This document shows, in pieces, positions 25,784 through 34,671 of a stretch of DNA of 54,988 nucleotides (position 1 is its first letter; each line of letters opens with the position of its first letter). The stretch is from JAVBNH01 sp031551635 (GTDB lineage Bacteria; Bacillota; Clostridia; Oscillospirales; Acutalibacteraceae). The notes beneath the pieces were generated by a model. That model ran no database searches and was not told where the DNA came from. It worked only from the letters and a program-made list of their open reading frames with translations. The position numbers and the translations under genes are program-made. The stretch lies in assembly GCA_031551635.1 (NCBI GenBank), contig JAVBNH010000018.1:1-54988 (forward strand), in the 5' to 3' direction.

Positions 25784-26164
25784 ATGTTGGATTTTTTATT
25801 GCTTATGAATGAAGCGCAGAAGGTTTCAGAGAACGCCTATTCGCCTTATTCCAGCGTGAAGGTCGGCGCCGCTTTACTATGCGAAAACGGTAGAATTTTC
25901 ACTGGCTGCAATGTCGAAAATTCCTCTTACGGCGCGACAGTTTGTGCTGAAAGAGCTGCTGTGTGCGCCGCTGTTTCTGCCGGTGAGCGGAATTTCACCG
26001 CTATTGCTATCAGCGCGAATATTCCCGATATTACCCCCTGCGGCATTTGCAGGCAATTTATATCCGAGTTTTCACAGGATATAATTATAGTGACAAAAAA
26101 TGAGGCTGATGAAATTGTCTGTAACGATATTTCGAAGCTTCTTCCCGAAGCTTTTTCACTTTGA
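25784..26164 (+). CDS. cdd: cytidine deaminase
   Basis: A 126-residue tetrameric-type enzyme converting cytidine and deoxycytidine to uridine forms in pyrimidine salvage. The zinc site shows CAERAAV (about 54-60, Cys ligand and catalytic Glu) and PCGICRQF (about 86-93, two Cys ligands). Canonical length. Ribosome site TAGGAG, seven bases upstream, derives from the preceding heptamer array. Confidence 0.95.
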   Translation: MLDFLLLMNEAQKVSENAYSPYSSVKVGAALLCENGRIFTGCNVENSSYGATVCAERAAVCAAVSAGERNFTAIAISANIPDITPCGICRQFISEFSQDIIIVTKNEADEIVCNDISKLLPEAFSL

Positions 26165-26228
26165 CCACCTTATTACATTATAGTTTAAGAATTTCACGGA
26201 AAAATTAATGAAAATAGCAAATTTTGTA

Positions 26229-26257
26229 TTGAAATGGGCAAAACAATGTGATACAAT
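26229..26257 (+). promoter_or_regulatory. predicted promoter of the EF-G paralogue
   Basis: TTGAAA and TACAAT with a 17-base spacer, 59 bases before the start. Confidence 0.72.
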
Positions 26258-26316
26258 AGGCGAGATATGAACAAAATCAGTTACTATTAATCTTGCATAT
26301 AATAGGAGGAAAAAAA

Positions 26317-28392
26317 TTGAAACTTTACAACGCGAAGGATTTACGAAACGTTGCGATTGCCGGTCACGGCGGAAGAGGTAAGACTACTATTGCCGAGGCT
26401 ATGCTTTTCCTTGCCGGCGCGACGGACAGACTTGGCAGAGTTGCGGACGGAAACACAATAATGGACTTTGACGATGAGGAAAAGAGAAGAAAATCATCAA
26501 CTTCTACCTCTATCGCACCGTTTGAATGGAAAAACACAAAAATTAACATCATCGACACTCCCGGACTCTTTGACTTTGCAGGCGGTCTTTCAGAGGGCGT
26601 TCGCGCCGCTGAAAGCACACTGATTGTCTTGTCCTCCGGTCTGGGCTTTGATGTCGGCGCCGAAAAGGCTTTCAGAGCCGCTAAAAACAGAAATATTGCC
26701 CGGCTTTTTGCCGTAACCCGCTGTGACGCGGAAAACACCGATTTCTATAAGACCTTTGAATCTCTTCAGGATATGTATTCAACCCAGGTATGCCCTGTTG
26801 TCGTTCCTTATCAGGTCGGTGAAGTTGTTAAGGCTTATGTCAATTTTGCCGAGGGTAAGGCTTATGAATATGCAGACGGCAAGGGCAAGGAAATTCCTAT
26901 GCCCGATGACGCTCAGGTTGCCGCAATGAAGGATATTTTCAATGAAGCAGTCGCCTCAACTGATGACGCGCTTATGGAAAAATTCTTTGAGGGTGAAGAA
27001 TTCAGCAGCGAAGAAATAGCGCAGGGACTTGCTAAAGGTGTTGCTGACTGTTCTATCTTCCCTGTTTTTGCTTGCTCCGGTTTTAATATGGACGCTGTCG
27101 ACCTTCTTATGAATAATATTGTAGCCATTGCTCCGAGTCCGGCGGTTTCCGGCAGCGAGAAAGCTAAAGACGACAATGACAATGAAATAAATGTCACTTG
27201 TGATGAAAACGGTCCTTTCGCGGCAGTTTGCTTCAAGACAGTTGCAGATCCCTTTGTCGGTAAAATGTCTTATTTCAAGGTCGTTTCCGGTAAACTCACT
27301 TCTGACATACCTCTATATAACACTAGAACCGGCGAAACTGAAAGAATGGGTAAAATAATTCTTTTAAAGGGCAATAAGCAGGAGGATACCGCCTGTGTCC
27401 CTGCCGGAGATATTGGAGTTATAACAAAGCTTACAGGAACAATAACCGGCGATACACTCTGCTCACAAAAGAATATCGTAGTCCTCGAGGGCGTTCAGTT
27501 CCCGGAACCCTGCCTTTCAATGGCTGTCAAGGTTCGCAAAAAGGGCGAGGAGGATAAGGTTGCCGCAGGTCTGAGAAAGCTTATGGAAGAAGACCCGACG
27601 ATAGTTTTCCAGACAACCGAGGAGACAAAAGAGCAGGTTCTTTCCGGTCTCGGAGAGCAGCACCTTGACACTGTCGTGACTAAGCTTAATTCGAAATTTA
27701 AGGTTGAGGTTGACCTTGCCGTTCCGCGCGTCGCTTACCGTGAGACAATCCGTAAAAAGGTTGAGATTCAAGGGCGTCACAAGAAGCAGTCCGGCGGACA
27801 TGGTCAGTTCGGCGATGTTTATATCCGCTTTGAGCCCTGCGAAAGTGATTCACTTGTTTTTGCTGAGGAGGTTGTCGGCGGTTCTGTGCCGAAGCAATAC
27901 TTCCCTGCTGTTGAAAAAGGTTTACGCGAGTCTGTTACTAAGGGTATTTTAGCAGGATATCCGATGGTCGGACTTAAGGCTACACTTTATTTTGGTTCCT
28001 ATCATCCGGTTGATTCTTCTGAAATGGCATTTAAAACAGCTGCCAGTATCGCTTACAAAAACGGTATTCCTCAAGCATCACCTGCCATTCTTGAGCCAAT
28101 CGGCACGCTGAAAGCATATATGCCTGACGAAAATCTCGGCGATATTATGGGCGATATAACAAAACGCCGCGGCCGCGTTCTCGGCATGGGGCCTTCTGAT
28201 GAGCCCAAAATGCAAGAATTGCTGGCTGAAGTACCGATGGCTTCAATGGGTGACTTTTCAACAGTGCTTCGCTCGGTTACAGCCGGCAGAGGTTTCTTCC
28301 ATTTGGAATTCGCGAGATACGAAGAGGCTCCCGGCGATGTGGCGCAAAAGGTCATTGAGGAAGCTAAAAAGCTTCAGGAAGAAGAAGAATAA
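26317..28392 (+). CDS. elongation factor G-like GTPase (EF-G paralogue)
   Basis: A 691-residue five-domain EF-G-family GTPase. G1 is GHGGRGKTT (about 16-24) and G3 DTPGLFDF (about 80; classic EF-G has DTPGHVDF, so the catalytic-loop His is Leu). G4 reads VTRCD (about 134) in place of NKMD. Domain IV (GRHKKQSGGHGQFGDV) is well kept. These changes mark it as the EF-G-like branch, not the main translocase; role in translation or stress is not established. TTG start with AGGAGG seven bases upstream; the in-frame start eight codons earlier spans the ribosome site. Confidence 0.88.
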   Translation: MKLYNAKDLRNVAIAGHGGRGKTTIAEAMLFLAGATDRLGRVADGNTIMDFDDEEKRRKSSTSTSIAPFEWKNTKINIIDTPGLFDFAGGLSEGVRAAESTLIVLSSGLGFDVGAEKAFRAAKNRNIARLFAVTRCDAENTDFYKTFESLQDMYSTQVCPVVVPYQVGEVVKAYVNFAEGKAYEYADGKGKEIPMPDDAQVAAMKDIFNEAVASTDDALMEKFFEGEEFSSEEIAQGLAKGVADCSIFPVFACSGFNMDAVDLLMNNIVAIAPSPAVSGSEKAKDDNDNEINVTCDENGPFAAVCFKTVADPFVGKMSYFKVVSGKLTSDIPLYNTRTGETERMGKIILLKGNKQEDTACVPAGDIGVITKLTGTITGDTLCSQKNIVVLEGVQFPEPCLSMAVKVRKKGEEDKVAAGLRKLMEEDPTIVFQTTEETKEQVLSGLGEQHLDTVVTKLNSKFKVEVDLAVPRVAYRETIRKKVEIQGRHKKQSGGHGQFGDVYIRFEPCESDSLVFAEEVVGGSVPKQYFPAVEKGLRESVTKGILAGYPMVGLKATLYFGSYHPVDSSEMAFKTAASIAYKNGIPQASPAILEPIGTLKAYMPDENLGDIMGDITKRRGRVLGMGPSDEPKMQELLAEVPMASMGDFSTVLRSVTAGRGFFHLEFARYEEAPGDVAQKVIEEAKKLQEEEE

Positions 28393-28419
28393 TTTCTTTT
28401 TATCAGAAAAAAAATATGT

Positions 28420-28460
28420 CGAAAGCTCCGGTGTTTTTCCGGGGCTTTTGTTTTTTTTAG
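28420..28460 (+). terminator. terminator of the EF-G paralogue
   Basis: AAAGCTCCGG pairs with CCGGGGCTTT (one bulge/mismatch) followed by TTGTTTTTTTT. Confidence 0.85.
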
Positions 28461-28645
28461 TTTAATTATGTACTTTTCTAAAGTTTACTGTAGAATATTG
28501 CGATGAAAAATAGATGTTTTTTACAAGAAGTTGTGCTAAAAGACTTGACAAACACCAGATATTGTAGTATTTTATAATAGAACCTTAAGCGAAAATATTC
28601 AAACAATGTTCACCAAATATTCACATAAATATTTGAACATTTGTA

Positions 28646-28674
28646 TTGACAAATGTATGGAAGCATGATACAAT
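28646..28674 (+). promoter_or_regulatory. predicted strong promoter of the small membrane gene
   Basis: Consensus TTGACA and TACAAT, 17-base spacer. Upstream, AATGTTCA (about 28606) and TGAACATT (about 28634) form a spaced inverted repeat that could be an operator; a TCAAACAAT word occurs near 28598 and again near 28694. The 120-base leader holds no recognised riboswitch. Confidence 0.72.
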
Positions 28675-28797
28675 AGCGATTGTAAACATTCGTTCAAACA
28701 ATAATTTGCATTTTTATTCGGTAACTTTTCGGCATAAACTAATTATGAACGGCATAGTCTATAACAGGACATGCTATAATTGAAAGGACTGTTATTA

Positions 28798-29034
28798 ATG
28801 TCAGTATTTTACATCATTCAAACCTTATTCTTCGTCTGTTTTGGGATTTTTCTTGTTTGGGCTTTTATTAATAATGAAAAACTCCTTCGTGTTGAGGATG
28901 CACGCCGCGAAAAAAGAACCAAAAAGAGAATCGCGAAAAAGGTTCAGCTGATTTCTGCCGAAAAAGCACCTGTAACTTTAATATTAAAATCTGAGTCTCT
29001 GATTGAAACAGAGGAACCGCTTCATGTAGCGTAA
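28798..29034 (+). CDS. small single-pass membrane protein
   Basis: A 78-residue protein with one N-terminal membrane helix (about residues 4-24, FYIIQTLFFVCFGIFLVWAF) followed by a very basic segment (RREKRTKKRIAKK) and an acidic C-terminus. By the positive-inside rule the tail is cytoplasmic. No family recognised. ATG is chosen over an upstream TTG because AAAGGA lies nine bases before it. It has its own strong promoter and terminator, so it is probably a real, well-expressed gene. Confidence 0.65.
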   Translation: MSVFYIIQTLFFVCFGIFLVWAFINNEKLLRVEDARREKRTKKRIAKKVQLISAEKAPVTLILKSESLIETEEPLHVA

Positions 29035-29089
29035 ATATTTATCTTTACTATATAGAACATTAAAAAATCATAATAGTTTTTTTCGCAAT

Positions 29090-29155
29090 AAAAATAGAGG
29101 CTAGTCCTAACTGCTGTTTAAAATATCAGTTAGCCATGAGCCTCTGTTTTTATTT
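29090..29155. terminator. bidirectional terminator
   Basis: AGAGGCT pairs with AGCCTCT and inside it CTAACTG with CAGTTAG; A-rich left and T-rich right flanks. Lies between the convergent small membrane gene and metK. Confidence 0.83.
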
Positions 29156-29163
29156 AGAATGAT

Positions 29164-30351
29164 TTATTTTTTTTCGAGAGCTTTGAGTAATACCTCAGTT
29201 TTATCAGTTTTTTCCCATGGTAAATCAAGGTCTGTTCGTCCCATATGTCCGTAAGCAGCGGTTTTTTTGTAAATCGGACGCCTAAGATTAAAACGGTCGA
29301 TTACCGCTGCCGGGCGCAGGTCAAAAACTTTTTTTACAGCCTCTGAAAGCAGTGAATCGTCATACTTCCCTGTCGAGAAGGTGTTGACCATAACCGAAAC
29401 CGGGTGAGCGACACCGATTGCATATGCTACCTGAACCTCGCAGCGTTCAGCGAGACCTGCCGCCACAATATTTTTTGCGATATGCCGCACCGCATAGCTC
29501 GAGCTGCGGTCAACCTTTGTCGGGTCTTTTCCCGAAAACGCACCGCCTCCGTGGCAGGCATAACCGCCGTATGTATCGACAATGATTTTTCTGCCTGTCA
29601 GACCGCTGTCACCTGCCGGACCGCCTATAACAAAACGCCCTGTCGGATTAACATAAAAAATTGTTTTTTCATCCATTAAATCGGATGGAATAACCTTTTT
29701 TATAACCCTTTCAATAATATCGTTTCTAATTGTCTCAATATCAACCTCAGCCGAATGTTGAGTCGAGACAACGACAGTGTCAACCCTCACAGGTTTCGCA
29801 TTTTCATACTCGACTGTAACCTGAGTTTTTCCGTCTGGTCGTAAATAAACGAGTTCGCCGTTTTTGCGAACATCAGTCAGTTTTCTTGCAAGTGCATGCG
29901 CGAGAGAAATCGGCAGTGGCATAAGCTCGGTGGTTTCGTTGCAAGCGTAACCGAACATCATTCCCTGGTCACCGGCGCCGAACTGATTATACTTTTCGTC
30001 CTCGCCATGCTTTTTTTCAAAGGATTCACTGACACCAAGGCTGATATCCGGAGATTGCTCATCAAGAGTTGTAATCACCGCACAGCTATGACCGTCAAAA
30101 CCCTTTTCGGGGGAATCAAAACCGATGTCACAGATAGTTTCCCGTGCGATTTTCGTGATGTCAACTTTAGCTGATGTAGAAATTTCGCCCATGATAAGTA
30201 CCATTCCGGTGGTACATATAGTTTCGCAGGCAACTCTTGAGAAGGGGTCTTGCTCGATTATAGCGTCAAGTATGCCGTCTGAAACAAGATCACATAGCTT
30301 GTCGGGATGCCCCTCGGTAACGGATTCGGATGTAAAAAAATGCTTGGACAT
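29164..30351 (-). CDS. metK: S-adenosylmethionine synthetase
   Basis: A 395-residue enzyme forming SAM from methionine and ATP. Visible family motifs are SVTEGHPDK at the N-terminus, GAGDQGMMFGYA (ATP-binding hexapeptide region) and GGGAFSGKDPTKVDRS. Length is canonical. Ribosome site AAAGGAAGG. It is preceded by an S-box riboswitch, so SAM should repress its own synthesis. Confidence 0.98.
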   Translation of the reverse strand: MSKHFFTSESVTEGHPDKLCDLVSDGILDAIIEQDPFSRVACETICTTGMVLIMGEISTSAKVDITKIARETICDIGFDSPEKGFDGHSCAVITTLDEQSPDISLGVSESFEKKHGEDEKYNQFGAGDQGMMFGYACNETTELMPLPISLAHALARKLTDVRKNGELVYLRPDGKTQVTVEYENAKPVRVDTVVVSTQHSAEVDIETIRNDIIERVIKKVIPSDLMDEKTIFYVNPTGRFVIGGPAGDSGLTGRKIIVDTYGGYACHGGGAFSGKDPTKVDRSSSYAVRHIAKNIVAAGLAERCEVQVAYAIGVAHPVSVMVNTFSTGKYDDSLLSEAVKKVFDLRPAAVIDRFNLRRPIYKKTAAYGHMGRTDLDLPWEKTDKTEVLLKALEKK

Positions 30352-30388
30352 ATAAAATCAGACCTTCCTTTTGTTTTAGAATTAAATT

Positions 30389-30413
30389 AACGGCTCAGCA
30401 AAGCTAAACCGTT
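30389..30413 (-). terminator. putative S-box expression-platform hairpin
   Basis: AACGGTTTAGC pairs with GCTGAGCCGTT (with G-U pairs), between aptamer and metK. The following T-rich tract is weak (AATTTAATT). Confidence 0.6.
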
Positions 30414-30423
30414 AAGAAAAAAA

Positions 30424-30575
30424 CCTTATCATTCGGCTCAACCGTCGGTTTTAGCACCTTATATTTATACTGTTGCCCAGTTGCCGCACAAAAAAATGCA
30501 GGCATTTAAAGCAAAGGCAGTATTTACAGGTTGCCGGGCATCTTAGGGCCGTTCCCTCCGCCGCTCTTTATAAGG
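30424..30575 (-). ncRNA. SAM-I (S-box) riboswitch
   Basis: On the minus strand: P1 strand CCTTAT, then AGAGCGGCGGAGGGAACGG, CCCTAAGATGCCCGGCAACC (core), a variable P3, GGTGCTAAAACCGACGG, GAGCCGAATGATAAGG closing P1. These are the conserved S-box segments. It leads directly into metK. Confidence 0.94.
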
Positions 30576-30596
30576 AAATATTTTGTTTTCAACTAG

Positions 30597-30625
30597 ATTT
30601 TACATCATTATTCGCTGTTTGTCAA
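30597..30625 (-). promoter_or_regulatory. predicted promoter of the S-box/metK transcript
   Basis: Consensus TTGACA and TAAAAT, 17-base spacer; start site about 15 bases before the aptamer. Confidence 0.8.
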
Positions 30626-30688
30626 TTGCAAAAGTTAAGTAAATCACGACAAAATAAAACAAATTTTGGGCTAAATGACAGATGTCAC

Positions 30689-31339
30689 TCAAGCGAGGTT
30701 CGAACGGAAGGCAAAAATCAGAATAATTCCGGAAATCAAAAGAACCAAACCGATAATACCTGAGGCTATGTAGCTTTTTCCGATGCTTGCAGATCTGTTA
30801 TATTTAATGATATCTGTTTTTATTAAAGCGGATTCGACAGGTCTGAACAAAACTAGAATCGCTGCTGCGTTTATGAAATTTTTTATCAGATTAAACGGCA
30901 GTAAAAGCGGCATAATCATGCCCTTAACGGCTTCCCTGCTGATCTCAAGATAAAGCGGTGTAATCAAATAGTTCCAGAAAATCATTACGCCTGTCATAGT
31001 CAATGTCGCGCACAGAAGTCCCAGCCAAAGAGTTGCAGCGCTTTTTTTAGTTCGATAAATTATCGCCACGACACATGAAAAAGATGCAGTCGCGAGAAAA
31101 TTCATAATTAGACCGATAAAGCCCGTGTCAGAAACTGTAACCATCTCTAAAAAGGCAACGGTCAAGGAAATAATCAATGCTGAAAGTGGACCGAAAATTA
31201 AACCGGCGATTGTTATTATAACGTTTTTCGGGTCATAAGTCAAAAAACTGTTGACAGGAAAATGAATAACAAACATAATTATGAATGCCATCGCGGTAAA
31301 AAGTGCGTTAGCAGTCAGTTGTTTTGTTCTGGCTTTCAT
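30689..31339 (-). CDS. ribU: riboflavin ECF transporter substrate-binding protein RibU
   Basis: A 216-residue membrane S-component with about six helices. FPVNSFLTYDPKNVIITIAG matches the RibU pattern, and FGPLSALIISL follows. It binds riboflavin and couples to a shared ECF energizing module not in this window. The FMN riboswitch upstream confirms the ligand class. I chose ATG (MKART) with AAGGGG ten bases upstream over a GTG three codons earlier that is too close to it. Confidence 0.92.
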   Translation of the reverse strand: MKARTKQLTANALFTAMAFIIMFVIHFPVNSFLTYDPKNVIITIAGLIFGPLSALIISLTVAFLEMVTVSDTGFIGLIMNFLATASFSCVVAIIYRTKKSAATLWLGLLCATLTMTGVMIFWNYLITPLYLEISREAVKGMIMPLLLPFNLIKNFINAAAILVLFRPVESALIKTDIIKYNRSASIGKSYIASGIIGLVLLISGIILIFAFRSNLA

Positions 31340-31357
31340 GAATACCACACCCCTTAA

Positions 31358-31391
31358 AAAAATAAAAACGCTCCAAAAAAATCGGAGCGTT
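31358..31391 (-). terminator. FMN riboswitch intrinsic terminator
   Basis: AACGCTCC pairs with GGAGCGTT, followed on the minus strand by TTTTATTTTTTT. It gives transcriptional control of ribU. Confidence 0.9.
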
Positions 31392-31406
31392 AATTACTGA
31401 TATTAA

Positions 31407-31568
31407 CTCTTCTCTCATCCGGACTTAACAAAAATAATTTTGTCTTACCGTCGGCAAAGGAATCACACCTTTTCGGCAGAAGCCGCGTTAAAAGCTTCTG
31501 TTCACGGGCTTACGGGCAAAAAGCCCGATCACCGTCGGTGAGGAATTTCACCTCGCCCCGAAGATATT
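31407..31568 (-). ncRNA. FMN riboswitch
   Basis: Minus strand shows ATCTTCGGGGCGAGGTGAAA, CCTCACCGACGGTGAT, AGCCCGTGA, GGTGTGATTCC, GCCGACGGTAAG, and AGTCCGGATGAGAGAAGA. These are the conserved RFN element blocks in order. Confidence 0.97.
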
Positions 31569-31585
31569 CTGTTTTCTTATTAATG

Positions 31586-31614
31586 ATTATATAACAAATA
31601 ATTTAACCTGTCAA
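31586..31614 (-). promoter_or_regulatory. predicted promoter of the FMN riboswitch/ribU transcript
   Basis: Consensus TTGACA and TATAAT with a 17-base spacer on the minus strand. Confidence 0.85.
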
Positions 31615-31685
31615 TAGCAAAGCTTCACAAAAAATCATCAGACTTTAACTGAAAAAGTTGTAAAAATTATATTAAATCCGAAGAA

Positions 31686-31994
31686 TTATTTAAGCAGCTC
31701 AAGAATTGCTTCCTTTGGTCTGACGCCCACAGAGGTACCTGCCGGTTTTCCTGCTTTGAAGCATATCAAAGTCGGAATGCTCATCACGCCGTATTTTTCT
31801 GCAAGCTCAGGCTGCTCATCAATATTGACTTTGCCGACAGTTATATCCGCGTTTTCCTCGGCTATTTCATCGACAACAGGTGAAAGCATGCGGCAGGGTG
31901 CGCACCATTCCGCCCAGAAATCGATTAAAACAGTCTTTTCACTGAGCAAAACGACATTTTCAAAATTTTCGGCTGTTAAATTTATAACTGACAT
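31686..31994 (-). CDS. trxA: thioredoxin
   Basis: A 102-residue thioredoxin with the redox site WCAPC (about 29-33) in place of the usual WCGPC, plus the cis-Pro loop GVMSIPTLICF. It reduces protein disulfides with electrons from thioredoxin reductase; a trxB-like gene is at 45.8-46.6 kb. ATG (MSVINL) chosen; GAGGGA lies 12 bases upstream, and an ATG four codons earlier is too close to it. Divergent from the beta-mannosidase gene. Confidence 0.95.
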   Translation of the reverse strand: MSVINLTAENFENVVLLSEKTVLIDFWAEWCAPCRMLSPVVDEIAEENADITVGKVNIDEQPELAEKYGVMSIPTLICFKAGKPAGTSVGVRPKEAILELLK

Positions 31995-32040
31995 AATTAA
32001 AATCATTCCCTCTTTATCAAAGTTTATTTATTTGATTTAT

Positions 32041-32069
32041 ATTATATACCAAACAATTGAAAATAGCAA
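32041..32069 (-). promoter_or_regulatory. predicted trxA promoter
   Basis: TTGCTA and TATAAT, 17-base spacer, minus strand. Its -35 is one base from the -35 of the divergent promoter. Confidence 0.65.
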
Positions 32070-32085
32070 ATAAATATGCTAAAAT
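32057..32085 (+). promoter_or_regulatory. predicted beta-mannosidase operon promoter
   Basis: TTGAAA and TAAAAT, 17-base spacer, back-to-back with the trxA promoter. Confidence 0.65.
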
Positions 32086-32118
32086 AATCTAAATGTCTTT
32101 GTGAGTGAGGTTATTGGG

Positions 32119-34647
32119 ATGAAACTAATACATAATAATTGGCATTTTAGATATACAGGCTGCGCAGAGGTTATGCCCTGCACGGTTCCGGGCTGTAATT
32201 TTCTCGATTTGATGGCTAACGGAAAAATCCCCGAACCCTTTGTCGCTCTGAATGAAAAGGAGGTCGAATGGGTAGGTGAAACTGATTTTGAGTATTTTTG
32301 CAGCTTTAATGTTTCGCAAGAAGAGCTTTCGCATGAAAGAATTTATCTGCATGCGATGATGCTTGACACTGTTTGCGATGTTTTTATTAATGAAATAAAA
32401 GTCGGCGAGGGTAAAAACTGCCATATTGCTTATGACTTCGAGGTTAAAGAGGTTTTAAAGCCCGGAGAAAATTCTTTGCGAATCAAATTCAAGTCGCCGC
32501 TTAATTATGTTCGCGAGCTGTATTCGCGCTCGAAAACCCCGCCTAATTTAAACGGCGAAAACGGCATAGTCCGCATCCGGAAGCCACAATGTCATTTCGG
32601 CTGGGACTGGGGTCCTGTTTTGCCTGTGTCGGGGATAACCAAAAATATAGGGCTGGAGTTTTATAGCTTTGCAAAGCTTGATAACTTAAAAATCGAACAA
32701 ACGCATATCAATAGCAGGGTTGATTTAACCGTTAATGCTGAAATTGAGCGATTTAATGACGATGCGATTGAGTGTGAAATAACTGTTTTTTCGCCCAATA
32801 ATGTGCTTATCAAGAAACAAGTCGGGGAAAGCGCCCATTTTACAATAGAAAAACCCGAGTTATGGTGGACAAATGATATTTCAGGAAAGAAAGAACAGCC
32901 GCTTTATACAGTAAAAGCGGTTTTAAAGAAAAACGGTGAGGAAATTGACACGCTCACAAAAAAAATCGGTCTGCGAACTATTCGGCTCAACCGTGAAAAC
33001 GATAAGCAAGGCTCTAATTTTCAGTTTATTCTTAACGGTGTTCCGCTTTTCATTAAAGGTGCGAATTATATCCCGGCGGATAGCTTCATCACCCGTTTTG
33101 ACGATGAAAAAAGGCAGAAAATGATTGACGCTGTTCTGTTTTCGAATATGAATCTCCTGCGCATTTGGGGCGGCGGGTACTATGCTGATGATGAACTTTT
33201 CGAGCTGTGTGACAAAAACGGAATTCTGATTTGGCAGGATTTCATGTTTGCCTGTCAGGTTTATCCATTTTTTGAAAAAGATTTTCTTGAGAATGTTCTT
33301 GAAGAGGTCGCGTCGAATGTTAATAGAATCAGGCATCATGCGTCACTGGCACTCTATTGCGGCAACAATGAAATTGAGCAGATGTCTAAGCTTTTCTTTA
33401 AATATAAAAATTATATAGCAGAAATAGAACGCTTTTTTTATGAGCTTCTGCCATCGAAAATCAGCGAATATGACAGTATCACTGCTTACATACCGGGCTC
33501 TCCCTGCGGAAGCGGCAGAGATAAAAACATCGGCAGCGATAATCACGGTGACACACATATCTGGGCTGTCTGGCACGGAATGCAAAATATGTCATACTTT
33601 AAAAAAAGGCTTACTCGTTTTTGCAGTGAATTTGGTTTTGAATCTCTGCCTGACATGAAAACTATTGAATATTTTGCCGGAAAAGAAGAAAAAAACTTAA
33701 AATCAAGTGTTTTTTCCGCGCATCAAAAATGCCCTAAGGGTAACGAGACCATGCTATATTATATTCTTGACAGATTCAGAAAACCGAAGAATTTCAAGGA
33801 TTTTATCTATTATTCTCAAATCGTGCAGATGCAAAGTATAAGCAACGCGACAGAGTTCTGGCGGCAAAACAGAGGCACTTGCAACGGAGCTGTTTACTGG
33901 CAGCTTAACGATTGCTGGCCTGTCTGCTCATGGTCAGGCATGGATTATTTTGGAAATTATAAGGCGCTTCAGTATGCCGCACGGCGATTTAATGCCCCGC
34001 TTTCAGTTTCAATTAATGAAACAAAAAATAAAGCAAAGCTTTTTATTATTAACGATAAAAACAAGAGCTATACTGTCAGCGTGAGGTATAAAATTTTCGA
34101 TTTCGAGAAGGGTGTTCTTGAAGAAAATAAGGTCACAACAACTGTCAACGCCCTTGAAAATAAAGAAACATTCGTCTTTAATTTAAAAAGTATGAAGAAA
34201 AAGTTTAACATAAAATCCTGCGGAATCTCAGCTGAGTTAATCCTAAGTGAGCATGTAATTTCGGTAAAAACCTTACTTTTTGGCTTGGAAAAAAATCTTT
34301 CACTCCCGAAGACAAATATCACAAGATTTATTGAGATTCTAGAGGATAAAATCGAAATAACTCTTAAATCGGATAAATTCGCAAGATTGGTTTGCCTTGA
34401 AAGCTCTAACTCAACAGAAAGCTTCAGCGATAATTATTTCGACATTTTACCTGGTGAAAGCCGAAAAATAACACAGAAGCTGGACATGAATTTATCCCCG
34501 CAGGAGCAGATTAACGGTCTCAATGTTTATTCGGTTAGCGATATTGAGACTGTTGGCACAAAATTTACCGATGCGCTCAGACGGCTAGCGATTTTATTGA
34601 AACCGAAAAGCTTTGGAGCATTTATTGTTTACCATTTTATAAAATAA
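32119..34647 (+). CDS. beta-mannosidase, glycoside hydrolase family 2
   Basis: An 842-residue cytoplasmic enzyme (no signal peptide) that should release mannose from beta-mannosides. Jelly-roll N-domain, Ig-like domain, then a TIM barrel. RIWGGGYYADD precedes the acid/base in GNNE (about 414-417) and the nucleophile Glu lies in CSEFGFESLP (about 502-511). The RKPQCHFGWDWGP stretch is typical of GH2 beta-mannosidases. I chose ATG (MKLIHNN) with GAGGT upstream over a GTG six codons earlier. First gene of an operon with an ABC exporter and a NodB-like gene. Confidence 0.9.
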   Translation: MKLIHNNWHFRYTGCAEVMPCTVPGCNFLDLMANGKIPEPFVALNEKEVEWVGETDFEYFCSFNVSQEELSHERIYLHAMMLDTVCDVFINEIKVGEGKNCHIAYDFEVKEVLKPGENSLRIKFKSPLNYVRELYSRSKTPPNLNGENGIVRIRKPQCHFGWDWGPVLPVSGITKNIGLEFYSFAKLDNLKIEQTHINSRVDLTVNAEIERFNDDAIECEITVFSPNNVLIKKQVGESAHFTIEKPELWWTNDISGKKEQPLYTVKAVLKKNGEEIDTLTKKIGLRTIRLNRENDKQGSNFQFILNGVPLFIKGANYIPADSFITRFDDEKRQKMIDAVLFSNMNLLRIWGGGYYADDELFELCDKNGILIWQDFMFACQVYPFFEKDFLENVLEEVASNVNRIRHHASLALYCGNNEIEQMSKLFFKYKNYIAEIERFFYELLPSKISEYDSITAYIPGSPCGSGRDKNIGSDNHGDTHIWAVWHGMQNMSYFKKRLTRFCSEFGFESLPDMKTIEYFAGKEEKNLKSSVFSAHQKCPKGNETMLYYILDRFRKPKNFKDFIYYSQIVQMQSISNATEFWRQNRGTCNGAVYWQLNDCWPVCSWSGMDYFGNYKALQYAARRFNAPLSVSINETKNKAKLFIINDKNKSYTVSVRYKIFDFEKGVLEENKVTTTVNALENKETFVFNLKSMKKKFNIKSCGISAELILSEHVISVKTLLFGLEKNLSLPKTNITRFIEILEDKIEITLKSDKFARLVCLESSNSTESFSDNYFDILPGESRKITQKLDMNLSPQEQINGLNVYSVSDIETVGTKFTDALRRLAILLKPKSFGAFIVYHFIK

Positions 34648-34671
34648 TAAAACACGAAAGGAATTGGCGGC

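Noticed and set aside
28606..28641. LexA/SOS operator upstream of the small membrane gene
   Set aside because: The inverted repeat AATGTTCA/TGAACATT has a wide spacing, unlike the compact Gram-positive GAAC-4-GTTC site.
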